Source: Pteria penguin
Taxonomy: Eukaryota > Mollusca > Bivalvia > Pterioida > Pteriidae
Direction: 5' to 3'
NCBI GenBank assembly: GCA_035048485.1
Contig: CM068588.1
Coordinates: forward strand, 24,760,324-24,824,323
DNA length: 64,000 bases
Shown here: in pieces, positions 13,979-27,400 of the stretch
Position numbering within the stretch: position 1 is the first letter of the stretch
Layout: the number at the start of each line of letters is the position of its first letter
Position numbers and translations under genes: made by a program
The notes under the pieces: generated by a model
Told to the model about the DNA's origin: nothing
The model's database searches: none
Seen by the model: only the letters and a program-made list of their open reading frames with translations

Positions 13979-16900
13979 CTCTTCCTGGGCTGTTGATCTC
14001 CTCATTGTTCGTGTTTTCACTAATTATATTTAAATGTTTAGTCTAACAGCATGTTATACAGGAATTTACCTCGTTTGTTGTCTAAATAACTTTGTATGTT
14101 GTTTCATTATGAGCTATCGACCTTTGATTTCGAGATAATGATAAGCATGGTCTAATATTTGGTTAATACCAGTTACGTTTGTGTTTTGCATTTTAAATCA
14201 ATTGTTATATTTCCTCTTCTCCATTTTGAAATACTTATAACTATAATAATGATCAATGACTGAAAATTGTTTACAGAAATTAGTAAATGTAAATTTACCT
14301 CATCGGGCAAAAGTGTAAACGTAATGCGTAATTCAGAAAGTTTTTTTAGTATCGTATTTGTTTCGATTGTAATTTTGTTTTGCCGATATCCGTTGTAATG
14401 TACTAAACTCTTTTATATGATTAAAGCTTAACAATGATTATTCATATATTTCACGATCTCTTATTTGTTTTATAAATTGGGACTTTAAATTTTTGTCATT
14501 TCATCTTATTCCGAAGCATAGGGCCATTTCAATCAATGTTGACAGAATGTACCCTTCGAAGCAGCAAATTGAAGTTTGTTCATATAATGGATTTTGTTCC
14601 TTATGATTTTGGGGAAGATGGGGTTGGTAAAGCATACTTTTTAAGAATCCCCGATGAAGCATTATTCACAGGGACTTCAAATGTAGTTTACAGCATCAAG
14701 TTTTTTTTTTCAACGGAAGTCTCTGTGGAAATATTTGGTCCCGCCCGTGAGGTCAACATTTGCAACATACATTTATATAATACAAAATTAATTTATGAAT
14801 ATTGTTGTGGTAATAACAACAGGGTACTCTGGATCCCTGAAAACGAATAATTTCAAGTAAAACTGTGAGACAAAATTGGGACCAGACCCCGAGGATGGTT
14901 GATTTCAATTCTTATCAAGTTGTCTCCGAATTCATCATACCATATATTCATAGCATATTTGATAAAAAGGATCTGCTATATATATCGTCGTATTACACGT
15001 GGTAGTAGGTAAGGGGTAGATTGAATTTCAGGAGTATTTTGTATAGATGGCATTGTAAAGAAGAAACTTTGTCATGTAAGATAAAGACTGTAAAGACTAA
15101 TCTTTAAAAAGAAAACTCTAGGCGCAGGAGAGACTTTGACCTCTTCAAGGAATTATACTGTTGATTAACCATGCAAATTTAATTTTGGATGGACCGTCAT
15201 AAGTTGCAATATGGATGCTATGAAGTGACATATTTTATGATGTTCATTTTGTATTCGTTATAATATTTACTTTCAAAAAAGTTGTTGCAGGATTTTTGTG
15301 ACGGGCGTTGCATGCAGGCAAGGAACGCTTATTCCTCCCGAGTACCTGGAGTTACCTGCATTTATTTTGGGTTCACATTTGTCTGAATATGGCATTGTAC
15401 ATGATACTGTCATTTTGTTCCATTGACTTTTTAGATGTCGTTTACCCTTCGGAACTTCTTCGTTTTTTACTTCTTTCTTATGTACTATTTAATTTTAAAA
15501 TCACAATCATTTTAGGTAAAAGATACCATCAAATTGTTTGCAATTTAGAAAGATTTTCTTTCGGCATAAAAGTATAAGATATGTTTGACAAATATTGCTT
15601 TGTTGTAATGATAATAATATACTGGCGGAAAAAGAAACTGTGTGTACTTAAAAGTTAAATGAATACATAGAACAGGTGTTTTGATCGCTCCTTATTCTTA
15701 ACGGCATATTCTTAATATATACTAAACACATGTTTGAGGGATCAGTTTGTTAAATATCGTGTTCGATTGGCATTGATGGCCACACCACGCTTTCCTGGAA
15801 TTTGGAGTCTAAGCGACACGTGATTAACAATCGATTTCAATTTCTTACATCCATTGACAGTGTTCAATGTATTGAAACACTGGGGGGTTTTTTGGGGGTT
15901 TTTTTGGAATAAGATTTTGACTGAGAGATGATTCGCATGATTGAAAAGGAAATTTTGCGAGAGTCCAACGTCTGTCCTCGATGTCCTGCCATCCGTGGTG
16001 CTATGCTGCAGCGTCAACGGGTTGCGAGGTTAACGTTGTGTAGTAGGCTTCGTCGTTTCAGTAACAGAGATTGGGCAGAAGTATTGTACGGACGAGTGGA
16101 GATTTCATCTCGATAGCAATGGCAGTCGTGTTCAGGCTTAATTACCGTCGTATCGTAGAACATTACATTGACGCCTGCGTTATTCAGCACCTCCAATTCG
16201 GGGGAGGGGGTCTTATGGTCTGAGGTGGAATTATAACACATGGAAGGACCCCTTTGGTGATAGTGGAGGGCAGTTTAAGCAGCGTACGCTACCATGACGA
16301 GTGAATACGTGTATGTAAGCACATCATTTCATTTATTCACAACAATCAGCGTAACGTCATTTTGCAGCAGAACAACACACGACCGCACAACGCACGCGTT
16401 GTTAGTGATTACCTTCAGCAACAAAACGTGAATGTGCTAGCCGGTCCTGCGATGTCACCGGATGTATCGCTTATAAAACATGTTTGGGATACAATGGAAT
16501 GATGTCTACATCAAGAGACAACGTTGCTGCAACGTTGAACGCTTTGCGTCGTTTATTGCGCATATGGCGGAACATTCCCCTGGCATTTCTGCATTCGTTC
16601 AATGTGTCGTAGGTGTGATGAATGCATTGGTGCAAATGGTGGTCCGACACGCTATTGAACTTGTGCAACATTTCTGCACCCCCTTTCAGTGGCTGTTCAT
16701 ATCAACCATAATGAACATAATCCGTCATGAATCTATAATTACTAAACTATACAGTTTCTTTTTTCTGCTAGTATAATTTGTAGTTGAAACAAAATTTTGT
16801 ATAGTTTTAATGAAGTATCAATATCCATAGTAAAGAAATGTAAAAATCTAGTTATATTAATAGGTAGACGGTAACCTGCGTGATGTACTACAGACGAAAC

Positions 16901-18273
16901 TGGATTCAATTTCCTTGGAAGCAGAAGGATATACTATTCACGGTCAAAGTATCAGTGCTGCGTGGAATTATCTTTTTGCCCAGGTATTATTTGCTATATA
17001 TAGACATTTTCTGTTTGTCAAAGAGACGTCATAAAGAAAGCGCATAATACACGGTGAATAGATAAGAGAACATCTCCATATTATCAAGTGGTATACGATT
17101 TGTTGGAATCGTTCTTCTTTCTGTAAAGTAAAATACATGTACAGCAAGAGTGAAACTAGTTAAAGGGTTCGGTTGGGTAGATTGGACGTCTTGTAGTTGC
17201 TAGTGTTATGATATAATTACGGGCATATATAACCGCCTAAGAGAGTCTGACACCAATAGTTAGTTCTTAAATCCGATTTTTTTAATAATTAATTTTTAAA
17301 ATTTATACAGCTTTCGGATAGCAACGGATAGCTACAGGTTTTGATGAAATCTGAAATTAAAACTATTACACTGTGAAGATGGTAGGAGCGAGACTTATTC
17401 ACCTCAAATGTGAAAAAGTAGATTTCGTAAAATCGCACTTTCTATGCCGTGGTACGAATGAAACAAATAATACTAATCTAATAAATTAATTACTGAAAAT
17501 GCCGCCAAATATACCTGAATTACATGTAATATGAAAGTGACGCCCCTCATTAAGGATTTCATATAACATAAATTATAAGAGATAGGATAAGAAATGAACT
17601 TACGGCGAAGTCCTAAGCTTTTTATGAAAAAAAACCCCAACTTTCTTTTACAGTTTTTACTATAAAAAACTAGGGTAATTATTTTCGGAATTCTATTTTA
17701 TTTAAGAAATAATGACGTCCTAATCGTTATCTAATGTCCAGTAACTGCTCCGAGTCGCATTAATCGATCAAATAATTTTATTGGTTAATAATTAGGGGCG
17801 GTTACTGGACATTAGATAACTATTAGGACGTCATTATTTCTATTCTGACATGAACTAGATAAGTACTTATCGTAAATATTAATATCTTATGTCAACAACA
17901 ATAAATTTAGACCATGCAGAAAACAGGGGTGCATGTGATGTAAAAATCAAGAATTTGATTTTCAGAAAACCTAAATGGCATGACCTAAATTGGTTTTTAG
18001 CTGGATATCTACATACTGATTTTATTGACACGGTCATAATACCGATGGGCGGGGCTTTTAAACGTCGTGACTGCTAGTAAGGCGTGGTGATTCTAACCGT
18101 GAATATATCGGAGAATAATGCACAGTGGAACTCTATGGGACATACAGGGCAAAATTCTCAAGTCATGTTAGAATATCTAATTATTCCTTTTTTATTTAAA
18201 AATGTATTTATCTGTTTATTCATTTATGTATTGCTTCATCATCATCATCATTACTATTACTATCATTATTTTC

Positions 18274-18343
<70 letters not shown>

Positions 18344-18372
18344 CATTATTACTATTATTATTATTATTATTA

Positions 18373-18416
<44 letters not shown>

Positions 18417-21400
18417 GAAAAATATTAATAAATTTCATAGTGTTCAATGTTCAGAAATTGCGCCCAATATTCTTGACATTCATTCCTTAAAACGTAATAA
18501 GGGTATTCATTTGATTTCTAAATATTTTACTTGAACATTTTTATGATTTGATATTTATATATATGATCAGATACATATAATGTATATAGATATCTTCCTT
18601 CAAGTCATTATATATGTACAAGTAAATATTTTGAAGTTGAAAGCAAGCGAACCTGGCTGTCAAGTGCGTTCACGCGATAATCAAGCGCGTTAATGCGATC
18701 TCCAAATTAAGTTCACATGAAAATCTACGTTAACGCCATTGCGTGTGCTCAAAAGTTCTATATGCATAAAAAAAGCAAACTTCATGTTAACGCAGTGTTA
18801 TGCTAGGACTTCACTACAGTGTATATACATGTTCTTGTTTCAAAATATTATGTAGTAGTAAAAGAGAGCTGTTGTAAATTACTTACAGTATTTGTATTTA
18901 GCTCTCTGATCTTAGATCACACAGTTTATGTATTTAGCTCTATGATCTTAGATCACACAGTTTATGTATTTAGCTCTATGATCTTAGATCACACAGTTTA
19001 TGTATTTAGCTCTCTGATGTTAGATCACACAGTATTTGTATTTAGCTCCCTGATCTTAGATCACACAGTATTTGTATTTAGTTCTCTGATCTTAGATCAC
19101 ACAGTATTTGTATTTAGCTCTCTGATCTTAGATCACACAGTATCTGTATGTAGCCCTCTGATCTTAGATCGCACAGGTTTTGTATGTAGCTCTCTGATCT
19201 TAGATCACACAGTTTTTATATTTAGCTCTCTGATCTTAGATCACACAGTATTATATATAGCCCTCTGATCTTAGATCACACAATATTTGTAATTAACTCT
19301 CTGATCTTAGATCACACAGTATTTGTATCTAGCTCTCTGATCTTAGATCACACAGTATTTGTATTTAGCTCCCTGATCTTAGATCACACAGTATTTGTAT
19401 TTAGCTCTCTGATCTTAGATCACACAGTATCTGTATGTAGCCCTCTGATCTTAGATCGCACAGGTTTTGTATGTAGCTCTCTGATCTTAGATCACACAGT
19501 TTTTATATTTAGCTCTCTGATCTTAGATCACACAGTATTATATATAGCCCTCTGATCTTAGATCACACAATATTTGTAATTAACTCTCTGATCTTAGATC
19601 ACACAGTATTTGTATTTAGCTCTCTGATCTTAGATCACACAATATTTGTAATTAACTCTCTGATCTTAGATCACACAGTATTTGTATTTAGCTCTCTAAT
19701 CTTAGATCATACAGTATTTGCATTTAGCCCTCTGATCTTAGATTGAAATACTATGCTTTTAACGAAAAATTACCAATATTATCATATTCTTTACATTTGA
19801 CATTTAAGAAAGTTTGGAAAATCGTGTTAGTTTAATTAGATTACATTAGATATATAATTAATTAGAAAATAATCTTTGTTTCTTTTGTATTAAGTTAATG
19901 CTAATTGTGAACAAGTCCTAGGCAATTCTTACCATGGGTATTTTCTATATTTAAGCTAAAGTGTTGTGGTGTGACGAATGGAACTGACTTTAAGAATACG
20001 ATAATCGTCAGACATGAATCGGCAATATTTGGTATTACTACGAATCCGTCCATTCCTGTGTATTGCTGTAAGAACAACCCGTTGACTGAAGTGAATATGA
20101 ACGCCGGCACCTGCACACCATCAGTATCATCGGATGGACGGTATGATATGGTACGTATAGAATGCAATTTCCACTCCATCTTTAGAAAGTGATGTCTATC
20201 ATTTTTGTGGTAATTGTTATTTTATGTTCCTTTTGAATTATAGAGAATGCTGTTGCTTTGTGAATTCAGATACCTTACCTTCAGTCAGTAATTTGGTCTA
20301 TACATGCATATTATTGTAATTTGCCAATGCAGTGTAATTTTGTCGACGAGGTACTTCTATATTTTGTTTCCCAATTTAACCTATTGATTAATATGCATAA
20401 ATTTCTTGTCACTTAAGACGAGAGAAGGTAAGAGGTTTCACTCAACCAGATATTACATATAATACAGTTACCTATTACTGGGCTATGATATCGTACAATA
20501 AGTAGTAAATGATACCATAGCATAATCTATAACGGGAGAGTGAATCAAATAAAACAATACCAGAGTCTGTGATGGCATTGTAGAGTAATCTGTATAGGGA
20601 TCATTAGTCAGCTGATACCAAGTATTTTGTAAAAGAGCTCAATATTATATGATTGAATACAGTAATCTGTTAGCAAAATGAAACCATAAAGTAATATGTA
20701 ACGAGTCATGACTCATATGATGCCATAGGACAGTTTTTAAATCTTCAGAGTCTTACGATACCATAGAGGAATCTGTAACATGTATATGATACTACACAAC
20801 AGTCTGTAACGGGTTTGCAAGTCAGTTGATATCATAGAGTGATCTGTAACATATCCTTGAGGGACAAACGCACACAAGGGGCACATGGGGCATCTACCTC
20901 ATTCATAGTTCTGTCCTTCAAATGGGTTGTTTAGTTCTTATCTTTATGTCCAGTTGGTGATGGGTTTACTCTTCAACTATTTATATTTTCAATTTCTACA
21001 GTTAAGGCTTTGAATATCACTGAAAAACATAAGTTCTTGAAATGCATATACGGTGCACCCATATTAATATACCTACATATTTATTAAAATATTTAGGAGC
21101 AGGCGTGGTGTAGTGATTAAGCACTTGGCTTGCGGCGCCGACGATCCGGGTTCGATTCCCGGGTTGCGCCACTATGTTTAAGAGGTTGGTAACCTCCTGC
21201 TTCCATGTCGCGATATAACTGAAATATTGTTGAAAGCGACGTAAAACACCAATCAACCAACCAACCATTAAAATATTTACTATAAATTGACGTAAAAGAG
21301 ATCATCCGAGCAAATGTGCCATATTTGAAGTGACATTAGTCACTTTATTTGTGTTGTTAAAACGACCCCTGGGGCAATCATTGTATGTAATATTTCATAA

Positions 21401-24400
21401 TTATGTATTATATTTATAACATATATAGAATACTGAGATTTACATTGAATTATTATTTCTATTACAGCCATGCAATTTTAAGATCCTTGAGAGGTTTTAT
21501 GACTACGGCATCGGAGTATTTACTCTTTCTGCATTGATAGTTGTACTACAGGTAAATGATGTAGTTCAGTTACTGCAAAGTATTGGAAAAAAGGTATAAA
21601 TCAAAATTTTCGTGATGAAGCATAATGCAGTTCATTTAATGTTTAATAGATGTTTCAGTTTGATCTTTAGAACGTTCACAAATTGAGACTGTCCAATATG
21701 AATCATGACATGTTTTTCTGGTTCTAAATCATGAACGAAAGTTGTAACCGATACGCAAAGAGGAATAAGTACACGAATCGACATTGCAAAATAGTTAATT
21801 GTGATGCATTTGCGGCACAGACTTAGGACAGTCAGTTGAAGTAACAATCCTCTCTCAATTGGTGTTGTCATCCGTTTTAGGGGCCCATATTACCACTCAC
21901 CAGACAAGTAGTACGATTATAGAATACACATTTAAACCTTCTGAATAATTTTTCATAATTAGAAAAAGTATCAACAGTTTAAGCAAGTTGAGAGGTCACG
22001 TAATATAAAGACGAGTAATATTAGAGTCCAATATCATTTTAAGCCATATATATCATATGTAATCATCTTGGTTCACAAACACGCACCGGAAAACCCATTA
22101 GCATTAAATTCTACAGCTCCGTTACAGGATGGGTTGAGCGGTTTGAGCTCCAAGATAATGAATATTGTAATCACCAAGAGTCAGTATATATCGATTTCCT
22201 CTTTCATTAACCGACAGAATCGGAGCGTTAAGTCAACGGCTACACGTCTGGACATATTTTCCCTAAAAGGCATTTTCCCAATACAATTCTGTGCCCTTAC
22301 CCTTAGGGAACGTCCATACGTAAAAACCATCGACAAAATCGGACTATGCACCTTGTACATCAGGCCAATAAAAATGTTATAATATTTCATCTGTCGCTTT
22401 CTTCGTACCCAGGTATACTGACATCGAACAATCATTGGTCATTTTCAAAACTATGCCTCTAAACTCATTGATAAAACTTGCCCTCGTTTTGAGAGTGAAC
22501 AATTCGATATTCTAACACTGTTTTAATTCTGACATTCAGTATATATCAATAACCAGTAATTATTTCCTGTTTTCAAAACACATCTTCCCCTGTTTATTAT
22601 CATAATCAATTCTCCCAGTATCTAAGTAACGTTAGCGTTCAAACGTTTAAATTCGAATCAACCAACATAACCAGGGTAGATGACATAATTTCACATTCAA
22701 TGCAATCGTCACCTATCAAAGAAAGTGCATGATCATACCTCAGTCTCATTTAATTACCTTAGATACAACACTTCATAAATCCATCGCTCAAAACGCAAGT
22801 AAACTTTATTTAAACTTTATTTGTGTAGATGATATTTTAAGCGATGTTTACAAAGTTCGTACCTCTATTTCATTACATAAGAAGGGAATGCAAGTAATGC
22901 AAAAGTTTTCCGTCCAAATTTTAGGTTGATACCTCAATAATAATAGTAAAATATAGGAATCATTTTTTATCATTTTATTTAGCTTATATATGGAAACAAA
23001 AATTCAAAAAGTGCCTATTAAACATAATTTATTATGGGACTACATTACTTTTCTGTCCTTGATACATGTGACTTGATCGCGTAGTAATATAATGACAAAG
23101 TAATCAACATTTTGAAGTCAATATTGGCGACTTAAACGAAGTTTGAAAATTTCATTCTAGTGTCCGTTGAAAGGATAGGTGAAATAAAACGAACGATTTT
23201 TAAAACACGAATTAATGAAAAATGCATATGATCCTAAGATATTTGTATTTTGAATGCTATCAGTGTTATAAGAAATGTATTTTGATTGGTGCATCTGTGT
23301 GCCACAAAGTGGAAAGAGCAGGTTCAGTGATTTGGATCGGAGGTAGCACCTGCTCTGGTGGAAATTTCTGTCCTGTCCTAGTCGGGCATGATACCGTATA
23401 AATTTCAGTTATCAGTGTTCATTGTCCAGCAATCGGCTAGTAGCAGACGCGTGCTGACTATTTCTAAACAGCACTATAGAGTAGATGATAAATCTAGTTA
23501 TATTTTACTTTTTTATTGAATAACAGTAGGAAATTATGTCTTCTAAAGTGAAGTGTGATTTCTTTTGTACTTTGATTTCGATATATATAAAACAATGCTA
23601 TGTAATCGATTAACGGGAATCATTGTTCCATAAATAGAACGGGGTTTCGTATTCCAGAGGGAAGTAGTTCCGGCAATTGTGACATATCTACACTCCAAAT
23701 TTTATTGAGGCAGAAATCAACTTTTAATCAATCAGAATTGCAACGAGACCATCAACATGATAATTTCTTCCTTTTAGCCCTTGATTTTACTGTTTCTGTG
23801 CAACTACCGATCACCATTCTGTCCTTATTTATTGAAAACAACAGTCACGAAGTATTTATCTATTCATACGCACTCGTATCATTTTCGAATCGTAATACTT
23901 TTTCCAGAACTATTTTGACTTATTGTGCTTTTTCATGATGTGGATACAAACGAACATTCAACATTCGATGAACTGTTCAACAAGCAAAGTCATTTCTGTA
24001 AAATGCAGTCGTGATATTAGCAAAGTTGAACAATAGAGTTTGTGCTATGGTGATATCTGTCCTTATAAATTTTTTAACCTCCACCATACTTTACCAGTTT
24101 CTTCTTGTTCTCTAAATGATAGTGGGGCTTTATAATTTTTATCTGTTTGTGGGTGTTGTATTTGAAGTTAATGGGAAGGTGTGCATGACAAGCGGTTATT
24201 CACAATAAGCGGTGTAATATTAATGGACTGTCAAGCGTCTGCACCGCAACTATATCATGAATACAAATATTCTCAAATTTTTTTCTTGATATTTTGTATA
24301 TTGTCTTTTCCTTTGTTTGAAGTAATTCAGTTCACTAGAAACATGATATATTTTATTTATGATATTTAACTTGTTTATTTAGATTATACAATTTGGACTG

Positions 24401-27400
24401 CTCTTACGTGTAATTATTAAAAACCCTAACACATTATCGGAAGATATGTATTGGAAGAAATTCAAAGGATTTGTTAAAAGGTTTGTAAACTAATAATCCG
24501 TATTCGACTTTCATTTCTAATTTTGTTATACAAACAGGATCAACGGTTCCTTTTATGCATTGGCGCCTTGTATTTTATTGTATATATTAAAGGCAATGCA
24601 ACATTTCGTAAAACATATATATTTTTATTTGTTATATTTTCAAATTTCAAGAAAATTATAACATAAATCTCAGTATTGTAAAGCACAGAAGATTTGAAAT
24701 AAAGAAAATTACCAATCGAAATATATTTGTAATGAAAAGCAATTGTTTATGTTTCAGAAAAATAACCATTCCATCTAAAATTTGGATTGTTGTTAGAGGG
24801 ATAACAATGGTAAGATGTCATACTACCTCTCAATGGGTAAATTCTCCTGTCAGATGTGTTAGTGTATGCTCCAGACAAAACATCTTTCTGTGATGATTCT
24901 GTTTTTTCTTTTTCTTTTTTTTTTTTTTTTTTGTTTGATTGAATGTTAAAATGTGTAATTTTATGTTCAGCTGACGAATGAATTTGAACGAATTCAGTAC
25001 ATTAAGTTTCACTTGCATACCAGACATCCTTTTCAGCAATAATTCATGAACAATTAATGATTACCTACGAGATATCTAAAAAAAACTAACTCAAATGTGT
25101 GATTAATTTTCAATTAAAAGAAATCCATAATAGCACATTGAATGTAAATACGATTGAATCTTGTACAAAGTTGCAGCGTCACTCTCAACAAATTTGGACC
25201 CCAAAAAATTCTAACTTGAGACTAGATGCCCAAGAGGGAGTAAGCACTTACAGCTTGACTCGTAAGACCCGCCAAAGATACGATATAATTCTTTCAGTTA
25301 ATATGTTGGAAATGTGATGAAGGTTTATTTGATTAACTCTAGAGCAAGATTGCAGTCGGAGATAGATAAATTTGATACAAGATGGTATAGATAATTCATG
25401 CGGGTAGTCTAAATGCTAACTTTTCTACAATAAAATGTTTCTTGATACCCAGTTTTTTGTACACTAGAAGCAATTACGTATTTAAGGTTCATTTAGTAAG
25501 TTAATACCTATAGAGTCAATGTGATAGTAGCCGATTCATGATGTATACTACAGCTTGGCACCTACTTCTTCCTAAAATCCGTGCATATCCCATCATTTAC
25601 ATTCAGCGTTGTCTCTTACGAAGTAACTGCTTAGTATTTTAACATTTCATATGTAGAACATATGTACCTTTTAATTCTGTGTATCAGATGCGCATTTAGA
25701 CAACTTATGTCTCTTCAATGATGCTCGTGGTCGAATGATTGGAATTCTTATAATATATCAATATTTAAAGAGCAATGTTAAAACCAAAATGACCCCCCCC
25801 CCCCCCAAAAGTGAACCAAAGAATCAATCTAAGGACAGAGATATTCATAAGAGAGATACTCCTTAGTTTTAAAGCGATTTACAAATTTTCATTTCCTGAA
25901 AATTTGAAGTATATATAACAGAAACTGTTGAAATGATTCTGATACAGCCGGGATATTTTGTGTTATCCAAATTAATTTCATTTTATTATGTAATTGAGAT
26001 GTTTCATATAACTTGCTTATTTCTTATGCTTGTTCTGTTTCCAGATTTTGGGAGCCGCATCAATGGTGCTGGGTATCGTAATGATGCATGAGAATAAACT
26101 AACAAGTGATTACGTCAACGCCTTATATCAACAGTTATACTTTCATGGATTTCGTTTGTCCCAACTCATTCAACGGCTTTACTCTGTAACTATCACTTGT
26201 GGGGTCTTGACAATGGCAGCAGCGATATTTGGATTAAGTGATTTATCGAAACGACTTGCTGGACCAAGAAAAACTACTTGTGTAAGAAATTTGTTATATC
26301 ATTGAAATATAAATTTAATCCATAAATATTGAGTGTAATATTTCTATTTAAGTGATTCGAGTTATATTTGGATAAACTCTTAAAATGATACTAATAGAAG
26401 GAATTTGTATTTGTATCAACTCGGTTTATTGTGTAATCACATAACAAGGCGGTTCATAAATGTCTTTTTAGTATAGAGTAATGTTGGTCTTGCTGATCCT
26501 TACAAAGATAGGTTTGCTGTTTGCATGGATACCATTTCACCGTTCTGTAAGTATATTTTGGCACTAAGTTAATGACATTATTATTTGGCAATGTAATAAT
26601 AATGCATGAATGAATAAAATATTCTCAAAATTTATATCAAACTTATTACAAGATGATGAATACTTTTAAGTATTGACAGTGAAGGAATTACATGTAGAAG
26701 TCTACGAGAAATATTGAATTAGATCACATGACATTTATTTTCGTATTGCATACTTTCAGTCATCCTCGGTACAAAAAGTTTTTTGATATTTTATTTACAC
26801 CTTAGAAATCAATTATCTATGTATTTAATGCACTTGGTCGGAAAGACAATTTTACAACAAAGGGAGAAACTTGGCATCGGAGTGGATCACGACATTTCAA
26901 AGTTTTGTTTTTCTATTTTTTTAGTGAAACAAAATATATTGCCATATTTGCAAATCTCTTGCATTGAAGGGATTAATGACTAATTGTTGTGATTACCACT
27001 GTGACATTACATCCGTTCTTTTTGTATTAATCACTGTTATTTTGAAGGATTTAAAAGCTGTATGGGAAGCAATCTTTTAAAAAATATTACACTGAAATAA
27101 ACCGTGTCTGTAGATTTGACACATAGCCCCATGGTCATCCAGAATTTCGCATGGAAATAAATTTTTTCTTTCACTACAGCATAACACCTTAAGAAAGTAT
27201 GCTGTCTGTCAATAAGCATTTAAAAAGGATATGCGTATATGAATAATGATAATAAAGCTGTTCAGAAAACCATTACCTGATTCGATTCTTATGGATGTAA
27301 CATTTCTATGAAGTCAAAATGAAAAATGCTGGGCATTGTGGTTTCCAAAAACAATTTGATTTTGATATATTGACGCCGTGTATAGTGCGAACTAACACCC

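Noticed and set aside
13783..14046. Open frame of repeated Thr-His
   Set aside because: Produced by the AC microsatellite next to the B1 TM3 exon.
14536..14850. 104-residue open frame
   Set aside because: No recognisable domain, no splice signals, no paralogue in the matching B2 intron.
18084..18428. Poly-Asn/poly-Ile open frames
   Set aside because: Trinucleotide microsatellite in an intron.
18819..19268. 149-residue frame with a 12-residue repeat (VFSSLILDHTVF)
   Set aside because: The 36-bp period is a multiple of three, so a frame stays open by chance; it lies in an intron and has no supporting signals.
21105..21173. Functional tRNA gene
   Set aside because: A and B boxes are present but the sequence runs straight into a SINE body and tail; another copy is at 29262.
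22068..22435. Overlapping open frames on both strands
   Set aside because: No motif or paralogue; probably chance in an intron.
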